A stretch of 64,000 bases of DNA. Origin: Heliocidaris tuberculata (lineage: Eukaryota; Echinodermata; Echinoidea; Camarodonta; Echinometridae). Position numbers and translations under genes: made by a program. The stretch is from NCBI GenBank assembly GCA_025618425.1, contig CM046844.1:929253-993252 (forward strand). The letters run 5' to 3'. The notes beneath the pieces were generated by a model. The model had not been told where the DNA came from. It saw only the letters and a list, made by a program, of their open reading frames with translations, and made no database searches. This document shows, piece after piece, positions 12,538 to 24,600 of the stretch (position 1 is the first letter of the stretch; every line of letters starts with the position of its first letter).

Positions 12538-13317
12538 AATACGATTATAGAATGACTGGATATAGACGTTTGGATATCATCGTTTAGTTTACGAAAATTG
12601 AGGCTCTCCGACAGTACGACTGCATTATCATTGTTATTGCACTTGGTTTGGCTATATAGATATATATATCAGCATGTGCAGATCTGGTATAGGGGCATCA
12701 ATTTTCCATCTTCCCAATTAAGCATTCGGAAAGTGCCAACATGATGTTGAGATCTAAGTTTTCGTTACGTAATTATGGATAGCAGTGCCCTATGTATATC
12801 TTTGAGCAGTCATTTTGTGATACTAGGACAAGTCCAAGCTAGTTTTTGTCCCATACCATGCATAAGTTACAGACCATATAACTGTAGTTTACTAATTATT
12901 ACTGTATCAAGCTGATAGCCCTATACTAGAACTAGAATCAGACAAAATAATAAAGCAAAATTATATTTTCACGTTGATTCATTTTTACGATTTAACAACA
13001 CTTGATAAAGCATGGAACATAATTTGGACTTGCCCACTAGTTTATTCTCCTTAGGCTAGAGGATGAAATCGAGAAATGAAAAGCATGATCTGTTTGCTTC
13101 ATGAATCAAGAAAATGAAAATGTTGACGGTCTATGTTGTGAGTAATTATTATAAGAAATATCATCACTTTTGGATGTTTATGAATTTATATTCAAGACTA
13201 TATATTAGAGTACCTCTATAGAGGCGAATATGTGCGCCTTGTGAATATTCATAATATCATCATCCTTTATACTCATTTTATTGTATTGTCTGGTTTTGTT
13301 GCAGTCCTGGAAATGGA

Positions 13318-13341
13318 ATGAAATAAAATAAAATAAAATAA
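13318..13341. repeat. AAAAT pentanucleotide repeat
   Basis: Short (AAAAT)n array following GGAATGAAAT. It is similar in style to the tails of LINE or SINE copies elsewhere in the window. Confidence 0.6.
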
Positions 13342-14399
13342 ATCCCTATCTATATATAATCGAATAAGGCGTATTGGATTATTGAATGAAAGACCAATAT
13401 AATTTGGACTTCCATTTTCACTATCGATTTGCTCTTTTGTATGTATTAATATGTTAACCATGTTTATGTGCAATACGTCAATATTCTCAATTTTGGGGCA
13501 TTGTGGACATTGAAAATTGCGGATCTAATGAAGCGAGAGTTTATCATTATGTTGTATTTGTATTCCAAATTATACATTATAATCATTTTACATAACAAAA
13601 AATTAAGATCTTTATAGTCAAGTGCATTATTATTATCAACAAGATATCATTCCGAGTGTAAACACTGAATGCAGGCCGACAATTTGAACCTTAGATATCT
13701 AAATGAATACTTGAAATGTACGATGTTAAGACACATGTTACCATATTCGTATGATCATACTTGCCGGAATTCCTGTATGATATATTACAAGAGGGCATTT
13801 CTCCATTTTATTTCGACAATCCTTCCATGATAACGAATGCTGCCGTTTGACTTTGAGGGTTCTTCAGATGACGCAACAATTTTTTTTAGTGAAATTGTGA
13901 ATTGATTGAGTAACTTTAGTAAACTCAGCTCAAACTGTGAATTGTGTAATTTTAAACCTGATATATCTTTGAGTGTAAATCCTACTCTAAAATGAGTTAG
14001 GTAAAATTTTACCCATTATTGGGTAAATACCGCTGGAATTTATCCTCATAAAGAACTAGTATAACAAGCTTTGTTCTTTGCTTTACTTCTGTTTATATCT
14101 GGAGGTTTTTGTACTGTACAAATATTTCCTGTATTGGTGCAAAGCCGTTTAGAAAAAAAAAGGTTTTCTGCAAGCTGAAATAAGATATGGTCCCGTAGCC
14201 GTGGGATTTTAACCAGAGTATACAATGATGTTATCATGTAATACATCTGTGTCTTAAAAGTAGGTGTGTAAACAAAACAAAATAAATATGCGAGATTTTG
14301 AAACTCGGTTATACGTCTTTTCTTTGTTCCAGTCATGCACTGTACTCGATTATCTTTCATTTGTACCATTTAATATTTCTTGCATCATCTCATTATCTT

Positions 14400-14690
14400 A
14401 GGCTTCACAAGTTTTCTCTCTTTCTCTGTCTCTCCCTTCTCTCCTATCTTTAATTCTGTTTCTTCTTCTGCGTCTTTGTCTTTGCCTCTCTCTTACTATT
14501 TCTCATTTTCTCTCTTTCATTTCCTTGTAGCTCGAACTGTCTCGTCCCAATCTCTGTTAAAAATGAATAACCCACAATAGCACATTGTGTTCTGACACCT
14601 TATTTTGTTACAGACATACCTTTTAATATTATCCATTCATATAACTCTTCCTTTCTCTCTCCCTCCCCCCCCCCCCCCCCTCTCTCTCTC
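14400..14690. repeat. Pyrimidine-rich low-complexity region
   Basis: CT-rich stretches (14410-14530 and 14650-14690, the latter with a C run). The Ser-rich open frame across them is a composition artefact. Confidence 0.7.
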
Positions 14691-14877
14691 TTGACGACTG
14701 TAAAAAGTAATTGGATTTCAGTGCTCAGCTCCAAAGAAAATCTCAATACACAAAAACATAAACCAGTACTTTGATCAAAGCCATATTATTGGAAGTATAA
14801 AACAATGATTATCCAACTTTGTTGTTCTCATATAACAAGTACATATTTAGCAGAATCAAAGTAACTCTGAGAAGTTC

Positions 14878-15132
14878 CAGTGGCGTACCCAGGAGTTAAA
14901 AAAAAAAGGGGGGTGTTTTTTACCCCAAAATTCTCTGACAAGCAAAAAAAAAAAAAGGAAAAAAAAGGGGGTTAGCAGCATTTTTTGGTTGAGTCTTTAC
15001 TAAAAAATTATCTGAACAAGCAAACAAAAAAAAGGTTATCAGCACTGCTAAAGAGGGTTGTTTTAACTCCAAATAACACCCAAAGGGGGTGTTTGAACAC
15101 CTAAAACACCCCCCCTCGGTACGCGCATGCAC
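14878..15132. mobile_element. Non-autonomous element of CAGTGGCGTAC type, 5-bp TSD
   Basis: Starts CAGTGGCGTACCCAGGAG and ends with a degenerate inverted copy (CTCGGTACGCGCATGCAC). It is flanked by the 5-bp direct repeat AGTTC (14873-14877 and 15133-15137). The interior alternates A runs and G runs around AATTCTCTGACAAGCA. A related copy is at about 31643-31796, and the same internal phrase is tandemly repeated at 44130-44395. Confidence 0.65.
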
Positions 15133-15589
15133 AGTTCTAAAACTGAATGTCTGTCATATGGTGATACTCCTGGTGCTCCATTTCTATTACCCTGCTAATA
15201 GTCACACTGTCCATATGTAGCACTTAAGGATACCAGTCACCCAGAGTTTCCGTGTTGCCAAACTATATTAAAAAAACTATATTAAAAATATGTTCTATTG
15301 CAAGTTCAAATACACTCTCAATACACTCTCAATGAACATAAAAGCTATTTGTGATCAGACGTACATGCTCACCAGGAATAGGGCCTGCTCGGAACCGAAC
15401 TTGTGAGTTCGGTTCTATGTGCCCACTTTTGTTTTATCCTTTATTTTCTTCATACTCCTCAACTTGTAACCCGTAGAATGTGAGGTAAAGTGTTTTGAGG
15501 TTGATTTTATACATACTAGCCAAAACACAAAGTTTTTTTTAGGTGATTGGTACACTTTTAAGCATATACACCTACAAAGTATAAGGTAC

Positions 15590-15715
15590 CTATCTATACC
15601 TAGATAGAGAAAGGCAAATTTAGATTATTGCCTTGCCGAAGGATGTTAGTGCTTGGCTAAGATTTGAACCCTAAACCTCTTCATTAAAAGTCAAAATGAA
15701 CCACTATACCACAAT
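15590..15715 (-). repeat. Degenerate tRNA-derived SINE
   Basis: Minus-strand copy of the SINE seen at 16335-16618. It shares the GGCAAATTTAGATTATTGCC body phrase, GATTTGAACC (degenerate box B) and CCACTATACCACAATAC (degenerate box A). Confidence 0.6.
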
Positions 15716-16334
15716 ACTTAATGTTGTATACCTAAAAACTTGAGTATCAATAATCTAAAAAAATAAATTGTTCAGTCTACAATTAGAAGTAAATGAAAAT
15801 GATGGACGGTACAAATAAGAAGATAAGTTACAGATTCAAAAGACATAGCATACATGTAGGTGTACATGTATATTGTTCTTGTATTTACAATAACTAGAAC
15901 AGAAATAACTGCAAGTTTAACTGCACAGATATAATTTGCAAGAGATGAAACACAAAAAATAATGAGCAATTATTGCTCTTCATAGTCAAGATAATAGTGT
16001 TTTGAATGGGATCTGCCAGTAGGTTTTGGATCTGGGGGGCGGGGGGAGGCAACATGGACGGAAAATCATCTCACTTTATTCTTGAAGCATGATTTCGTAA
16101 ACCTATGGCAAAAACATCATTTCTAATTGGTCCAAAGTACAGTCTTGTATTGTGCTTAGTATATAGTTATACCTATTCTCAACAGCCATTCATCTTCAAG
16201 AATACAAATTTCCTTTACATGTCTATTAATATTCTCTCTTCACATGTTTTGATAGAACACATCACATCAATATACAGGTATACCCGTTTTAATTTGAATC
16301 CAAAGTGATTAGCAACTTATCCACTATAAAGAAA

Positions 16335-16618
16335 TAATAAATAATAATGATATTGGATATTTATATAGCGTTCATATCCACCATGAATGGTGCTCAAGGC
16401 GCTCCAATATTACCCCGGCTCTAGCTAGGCTACCGATTTCGGCGCTCACAGCATTCAAGGAATTCATTCCTGCCGGTACCCATTTAACACCTGGGTGGAG
16501 AGTGGCAAATGTAGATTAATGTCTTGCCAAAGGACAGTAGTGCCGTGCCGGGGTTCGAACCAACGACCTTCCCATCTTCAGTCAAGTGTTTAAACCACTC
16601 GACTACGATACCTCTACG
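16335..16618 (-). repeat. tRNA-derived SINE, nearly full length
   Basis: On the minus strand the tRNA-like head is at the right end: box A GTCGAGTGG (near 16601) and box B GGTTCGAACCCC (near 16555). The body has the GGCAAGACATTAATC phrase and a GC-rich segment (CAAGGCGCTCC near 16393). The copy is in better repair than those at 15590 and 4757. Confidence 0.7.
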
Positions 16619-16832
16619 TGTGGAAATGTGGAGGAGCAGGAGAACGACAAGACAGAGAAAGATAGATAGACAGGAAGAGAAGGGAAATGACAGGGAGAGG
16701 GAGAAAGAAGAAAGAGGGTGAACAGAGAGATTGAGAAAAGAGAAATGGGGAGGGAGAAAGGAAAGAATTAGAAGACAAAAACACAGAGACAGGCAAATAG
16801 AGACAAGGATAAGGTATCAATATGGTAATGCT

Positions 16833-16900
16833 ACTCAGCATCTTGATCTGACAAAAGGTGGTTAAAAATAAAAACTCATTGAAATATCAAGATGCTGAGT
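16833..16900. repeat. Short perfect-arm hairpin
   Basis: ACTCAGCATCTTGAT at 16833-16847 is the exact reverse complement of ATCAAGATGCTGAGT at 16886-16900. The 15-bp stem has a 38-nt loop, and pairing does not extend clearly past the arms. It could be a small TIR remnant or a structured RNA; I recognise no known family. Confidence 0.6.
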
Positions 16901-18064
16901 GATAATAGTCCTAATATTATTTCATTTTCACACATAAAATCTCAATTAATACAAGGTAAGATCATACGACATAGTACTGCGCCTTTCACACCGCTTAGAC
17001 GGATTTTTTTCCAAAAGTTGTGCTCCTTTAACAATGATTACGCAAAGGTAATTTGTAACTCATAATGAAAAGAAATCTGAATCTCACAGTAATTTAATAG
17101 AGGCTATACACAAAACCTTCGACAAATAGAGGCAAGAAATTAGATTATCAAGAAGACAACTCCATTGAGTCACCACTTTCATTCTAAGCATTTCAGATAC
17201 ATATAATTTTAAGTACAATTATTCCATCAACTTGCCACATGATTTTATAGATAGCAATACCAATAAATAGATTCAATTTAATTTTCTTTCAAGATTAATT
17301 TACATTGGCTATTTAAATTCAATTCCATGCATCTGCTGGACATTTTCCAATATAGGTTATATGGAAATTTCATAAACAATTCTGTTAATTATATTGAATT
17401 GCCATATGATTTTGAGCATATTAATGCAGAAATGGAACAAATACCAAACATTACTATTTATCTACAGAAATATAGTAAAACAATTCAGGAACATATCAGA
17501 CATATACTGATAGAGTAACATCTACTCAATGTATGCAGCAATCTTGTGTAGAAATTTAAGTTGGCAAGATTTATTCCAGTTTCAAGTTTAATAATAAATT
17601 TCCGCAATATTGAATATGTTGATACTTTTTCATTCACATACAAAAGGAACAAAACAAATAATTCAAGTTCTACAAAATTTTCCAAAAGATGAACAAAATA
17701 TAGTAATGTTACTAATATAACCCCAAAAGAAATACAAATTATTTAATAACTATATAAATATAACAATAAAAATTCATTTCCAAAATGAGAGAAAACAAAT
17801 ATAAATAGAGGGTTCTACTACATAGCTTTCAATAAGCTCAAATGTAAAAACTCCTATGATTCCATGAAAATGACTGAAATTAGATATTATATCAGACCAC
17901 AGTATTCCTGTAAAATGAATCCATTTGATGAATTGAGAAAATGAGAAGCTTGCATGCTAAGATGAACAAGCCTCTTTCTCTTAATTATATTAAGATGAAA
18001 TATTAAATACATGTAAAAGCATTGTACAAAATATACACACATGAATAGATACAAGTAATGAACC

Positions 18065-18381
18065 AGGGGGGTGTTTCATAAAGCTGTTCGTAAAGTTTTA
18101 CTTTACGAACGACTTGAATATGAAGTGCCAGATAGGATGCCCAAAGTTTTTCCTGATGTTTTAACAAGGTGTGACTGTATTTCCAATAACCTCAATTAAA
18201 TTATGGCAAAAAATATACTTTGCATCAAACATGTTTGTTATAACAAGAATGTTAATCTACATCTGCACAGCTCAACTTTAGCTGATGCAGTTAAAAATGA
18301 TTGTGCATCCCATTTTGCTTGTCATATTTAAGTCATTCGTAAAGTCATGCGTAACTTTACAAAAAGCTTTATGAAACACCC
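18065..18381. mobile_element. MITE with perfect 17-bp inverted ends
   Basis: GGGTGTTTCATAAAGCT at 18069-18085 is matched exactly by its reverse complement at 18365-18381, and pairing weakens inward (GTAAAGT motifs). There is no coding capacity. It lies just downstream of the Mind-bomb-like stop codon and may fall in that gene's 3' untranslated region. The end sequence resembles the element at 57175-57312. Confidence 0.7.
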
Positions 18382-18619
18382 TCAGGTCACCAGGGTCTAG
18401 AATTTTAGCAAACTGTTTTCCTGTCCTTTTCTTCAAGCAGTCATTTTCCTTAATCTGCCTTTTCCCCATCTTCCTAAAAACACTGCTCATAGGAACACAA
18501 AGGCACTTTAATCTTTCCTTGTGCGTCTTGGAATGGAAGTTCTGGATAGACAGCGCCATCCAAGTACCTAATATTAACATTCTTATTAAAAAAGAATGCT
18601 TGGAGACAAGGATAACCCT

Positions 18620-21600
18620 TCAATACATCTTGATCATCTTCAAGATTGGTTGTCTGCAGAATGGACATTCATCAAGTATACTGGAACATTCTTCACATAT
18701 TGAGTGGCCACACATGAAGACAAGCTCTCTTTTCCTATCAATGCAGATTGGGCACAGTAGCTCTTCCTCCAATTTCTGGTTTTTCTGGATAAGGATTGAT
18801 TTCGTCAACTCAGAATCAAAATCAAAGATCTTCCTTCTCGCCCCAGGCGGACGACCTGTAGCATCTCCTGTTGCACCAGAAGCGGCAACCTCTGTAAAAC
18901 AAAATGAGGAATGAATAACTTTGAAAGGAAACCTATTCTGTCCATTTTGTCAGTGATAAATATCCAGACAGGATTTTTTTAATGATACATGCATTTCTGA
19001 AACATCATTTTAAGAAAATGTGGTAAAACAAAGTGAGAAATGGAAAACTTGAAAGAGATCCATCCATTTAAGTTCTTTTTAATAAATGTTGAGACAGGAT
19101 TTTTCTAAAGATACAAGCATTTCTGTTGCATCCTTTGCAGAGCTGTGACAAAATAAATGAGGAATACAAAACTCTGAAAGGACATCTATTCTGCTTAGAT
19201 GTTTTCTGCAATAAAATATGAGACCGAGTTTTCACAGATACATACAGAGAAATGTGATGTCATTTGAAGTGAGTGACAGATGAATTAACACAATGAAAGG
19301 ATTGTGTCCATTTAATGAAAACAAGTTGTGGTTATAGACTTTTTTTCTTTTCTTTTTAGCAAAGTGAATGACTTTGACTGGCACATCTGAACATCTTTAA
19401 ACTGATTACTACTTAAAGTTCATGTTTCCATGAACGTGTTTACATATCAAATACCTGCTGATCTTGGAGTTTGTTGCCCCATATCGGGATCAGTGTTAGA
19501 AAGCACTGGAAACGCTCGACTCATTTGTGAGATAGTCTCTATGGGTTTCTGTTGAAGAGGAACAATAAATGAATAATAAGAACAATGTTTTCTTCAGAAG
19601 AAGTGTAAATATTCTTCTCGCCAAATAGAAATTTCAAAAAAATTGTAAGTACTGGTAAGTTTACATTTATAACAAACTTCCTGCCATGATCATATAATAT
19701 TTCTAATGTTTACATGGCTTCTTTCTACATGAAATCAGGCACTCATAATGAAATTGATGTACTTATATATCATAATTCAAATACTGTGATCAAAATTTTA
19801 ATCTCTTATGTCATCGGGGGTGCGGGTGGTGGTGTACCCTTTAAAAAAAAATGAAATTAATGTCAATTCGGTTTTTACTGAGGACCCAGATGATGGAATA
19901 TTTAAAAAAAAAACATCAGTTTGGATGTAAAATGTGAACCATTTTGTGTGACTGATACATGTATATGTGAAATATGATGCAGGGGTAGAGAGAGTCAAAT
20001 GATTTCTATACTTACCCTACATACATTACAAAGCTTGAAACACTCTGAGCATCTATGACACACACTGATGTGGCCACAGGGTTTGTACTGAGCATCAGCA
20101 ATGGCACCACAGCCAAGCTGACAACGAGCCAGGTTAGGTGGTAAGGTGGTAGGAGTAGGAGTGGATAGGAACGAGATGGGGGAAGGCGTGGATTCATATA
20201 CTGGTTGCTGATGCAGACGTGGTTGTCGTTGCGGAGTCAGGTCAAGAGGAGGGACAGGAGGGTGAAGGGGTGAAGGAGCATCAGGAGGGTCTTGAGATGG
20301 AGCAAGCCTTGTAGCATTGAACCCACTTTCTTTCCTTGCTTGCATATCAATATGATCTTGGTTTTGTCCTGAGTTGTGATTACGACTATCTTCAGGATCT
20401 TGATGATCTGCTCCATGTAGGTTTTCCTCCAACCGTTGCTTAATGATGTGTTCTGGGGTTTGGCCTCGGTTATCTTCACTATGGTGGGCTGCTGAAACAG
20501 TTGTGTAATCAGCAATCGGTTTATCTTGCAAAGCTGCTTGATGACAGCTCTCCTCCATTTGCTGTTTAGAGATGTGAACTGGAGTATGGTTCCCATCATC
20601 ATCACCATGACAATGTGAAGGACCAACTGTGACTTTGGCCACATCACTCACAGGTAGACTCCAGGAAGGAGCCAGGTTATACTGCCTCTCTTTCTTCTGC
20701 TGCATCTGGAGGTGATGCCTTCTTCCTGCTCCACCGTCATCCATCTTGCTGTCTGGTTCCTTCAGATTACTGGCTGCATTGCTGGCATCCTGATTCACTC
20801 TACCTCCATCAGCCACAGCCCCTGTCTCTGCATATCGGTTATCCCTACCATCCGGGGCTGAACGTGCTTTAAACTGATCTTCATAATATGCAATTTTCTC
20901 CCGTTGAGCTCGCTCCTTTTCCGTTTCATTTGGACTCTTAGATGGCAGACTTTCCTTGTGACTTTCATCAGGACTTGTTCCTCTTTTGGATTAAGCAAAA
21001 CAGAAATCTCACAGAGGAGTGTTAAGCAAATCAGAGGGGAGTAACTGAAATTTCTAATTGTGATCTAAACATACTTGTTGTTTGTCATTATTGTAATTCT
21101 TGTCACATATCTTTACACAAACAACAGCCAAAGGTATTTTTATTTTTGTTCATGACCAATAAAGTTTTAAATAAATTAAATTGAATTGCAAAGACATTCA
21201 AGAAATCAATGCAAGGACAATTCCTATTGTATTGTTAACAGAAATCATGCTTTTATTATGTTATATGTCAGTGTAATGTTCACAATTCAATTTCAATTGG
21301 TGATTCACAAGGCTACTGGGCATAATTTTAGGTTGATTTTATAAAAGTGACTGTGTTATACAGAGGAACTCAAGAAAACGGCTTTAAAAAAATTCTTCTA
21401 CATAAAAAAGGAACAGGATAATACTACATCTTCTAAGTATTGTAACTAGAGGAGCAGAATGAGTCCAGTCACTAAGGGGGGGGGGGCACTAAATTTACTG
21501 AATAGATAAAATGTAAGAGAACAAGGCCATCAAGTCACAATTAAAGGCTTTTGGTAACACCATGTGGTAGCCTCTGTGAAAAAGGCTGTTGATATATTCT

Positions 21601-24600
21601 TTTAGTTAAAAACGCACATACCCTCCTTCGGGAACAAAGCACTTCAGCACAGCATGAACCTTTGCATCTGGGACTATGTCAAGTGGAGTCTGGCCTTTGT
21701 TATTGACATGGTGTAGATCACCTTTGTATTCAACCAAGAGACAAGCTAATGCAAGACCTGAGGTAGCCACTGACTCATCAGGAATCCTGGATCGAATCTA
21801 CAACACAAATTACATGAGAAATTCATCACTGCTGTAATTTTGGCATTATCTCTTTGATATATTACAAACATATATAATCATAATTGCTTGGATTTTATTT
21901 AGTAAAACTGAATGTAAATTTGGAAGAAATGCAGACATGGAATATACAACTCTAGGACAACTGCCCCACTCGGAGCAATAACCCTTAAGATAATAACCCT
22001 CTCTCATTTAACAACTACGTCAACTATCCCCTGGTTCAATAACCTTTTTTGTAATTGTCCTATCAATATTTGTCAAAGGGGGATATTTTTAGAAGAGCAG
22101 AGGAGGATGGAGGATAGTTGTCCATGGAGTAATTTTCCAGAAAATAATTGTCCTTCATGGGTGATATTCCAAGGGAGAGTCATCAGGATACAGAAATAAT
22201 GGTACGATCATCGTATATAAATCTCCATAATTTCCAATGAGACATTTGGATCATTCATTCATTTGCTGTCATGACTTCAGGATAGATACAGGTACATGTA
22301 AAACTCACTTGTTGAAAGATTTGTGTTTGTGGGATAAACTTCACAAGCACCATTGCCAATGTGATGCTTTTTCCCAACTTTAAGGCTTGCTCGCATATGC
22401 CATGGTAAAACGCAGAGGTTTGTTTTACGTATGTGTATCTTACAGTATTTTCCGGCTTAAAGGCTGTATCACTGCATCTTTGACAACTCATTTGGAAGGA
22501 AAAAAATATGGGGAAAAATCACAAGGATAAGAAATCTTGCCCCCCAAATATCATACAGTTTCAGTTTCAGTTTCAGTTTCAGTTTATTGTTTCATATTTC
22601 ACATTTACAATGTGTTTTTTTACAGTATACATGTAAATAGGTACAAACAATTATTGGTACAAACGAGATAAATGATACGAACAAACAAGAGATATATTGT
22701 CAGAGAAAATAAAAGAAGGTGAGTACCTCATATCTATGCGTTTGCATGCAATAGTAATTGGCAAGACTGGGCTATAATAATAATGAAATATTGAGGAGCC
22801 TAAGGAGGAAGCTACGCTTGTGAGTTATAGGCTCCAAAGAGTAATAATATTTGAAATAGTCTTTGAAAATAGTAAGAACGAGCAATGCATGATACAGCAA
22901 TATGAGTATAATATAAATAAAATTATTGTGTTACAGTAATCAAAATCGAAGAAATAGTATTGGATGGCTTTGTCACTTTCATTACAGCAATAATATAATA
23001 ATTCACATTTTTAGGGTAAATAAACATTTTTAGGGTAAATAAACATTTCCTGTACGCCGTGGCAATTTCTGAAGCATATATTCCGAAGTGCTGACATGAT
23101 TTTTTATTCTCAATTTTTACCGATGGCTTAACGCAACGCACTACATAAGAAAAGACATATAATACAGTAATCACGTATACACCAACGTAACAGGATTATG
23201 ATGTCAGCATTTCGGCATAAATGAATAGAACATTTTATCAATATGCAGAAGAAGAAGAAGAAGAAGAAGAAGAAGAAGAAGAGAGATAAAAAACATCTCC
23301 CAGCACCCAGCGACGGGCCACCACACCGCCCGCAACGAGCTATATTGCACCCCAAAAGTCAGAACAATGGCTACTGAGGCGCAACAGCTCGCTGCAGGCG
23401 AGTGAATTGGCCCATCCCCTGCCACTCGGAGAATAATAAACTGCATAGGTGTGGTATACGAATGAATAAAAGGCCAAACTTTTCATTGTATTGACTTTTT
23501 GAAGACGATTATTCCTAGATGTCTTTGCTTTTATGTCATTAAGAATTTAAAAAGAGGAAGAGAATCTGACGAAGCGTAGTGCTCACAAACATGTACATCT
23601 TGTAGACTAGTAGTACGGTAGGTGCACAGTTTCCCTACTATAAAAGTTCAAGTACGAACGGGACTATCAACCATGAATGCAACTTGCAAATTGAGGCACA
23701 ATCACAAACGAAATTGGAAAGCAAATGTTTCCACTACTCTAAAAAATCGTTAAGAGATATCTCACATAGGTGCATATTCCATCAAAAGTTCCCTAAATGA
23801 TTTGCAAAGACAGAAAAATACATATACAGCATGATGGTTTCAAAGAGGAAAATGAAAACTTTATCACAATGATCTGCGTGATGAAATATGTCCTTACAAT
23901 GACCTAGGACATGAGCTAGGAGGTCAATTTAATGTGCATGCCACGTGCGTTATGAAAATCCATGGCGATGACTGTCCGTTCTCCATACAAAATGCATACA
24001 TCTCCACAAAGGATCCTGCAAAGGTGGAGGGGTGCCATCGATCTCTACAAGGGGTGTGCTACGCATTACAGAGCACTTATGTAGTGCTATAACATCCATT
24101 ATAATAGCTCATAGTGAAAATACATGTGCCCCTTTGATACTTCCATAAAACATGTGTGGTTTATACCTGGCCCTTTTGAGGGGGTTCATTTTTGTCTGTT
24201 GTTGACGATAGGCCGCACCCAGACTTTACGATCATATTTTGGGTGAAAATATTGCGGCCTTTATGCCGTAAAATACGGTAATCATAACCCACAGAAAAGT
24301 AAGTATATCTAGGACCTTTGTCGCATGCAGCTACTTCTTTTCCATCCCCACTTGCCATTCATATAATGTCAAAAAAATATAATATTCATATAATGTCATA
24401 AAACGTGAAAAATAACAAAGCGGTTTACCAAGTCATGTGTGGACAAGCTTTTACCTGCTTCATCCATAATATTGGTACATCCGACATTCAACTAACCTTC
24501 TCCACGATAATTGTTGTTGAAATGTGATGTTTTAAAAAAAAATATTTGATTGTAAATTGTCATGCAATTCAACTGAGGCTGCGAAATGATGATAATTAAA

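Larger units (their letters stand above)
11703..18619. other. Gene-free interval rich in short mobile elements
   Basis: No protein gene found in about 6.9 kb. It contains the 3' flank of the CAT gene and the individually listed TIR elements, SINEs, simple repeats and a short hairpin. The remainder (for example 12540-13300, 13350-14380 and 16905-18060) is AT-rich sequence in which I see nothing recognisable. Confidence 0.6.

Noticed and set aside
19995..20015. Continuation of the long linker frame past CNVCR to its own stop
   Set aside because: A strong donor (AGG then GTAAGT at 20015) lies there, and the next exon continues KPIETIS in frame as in Mind-bomb RINGs.
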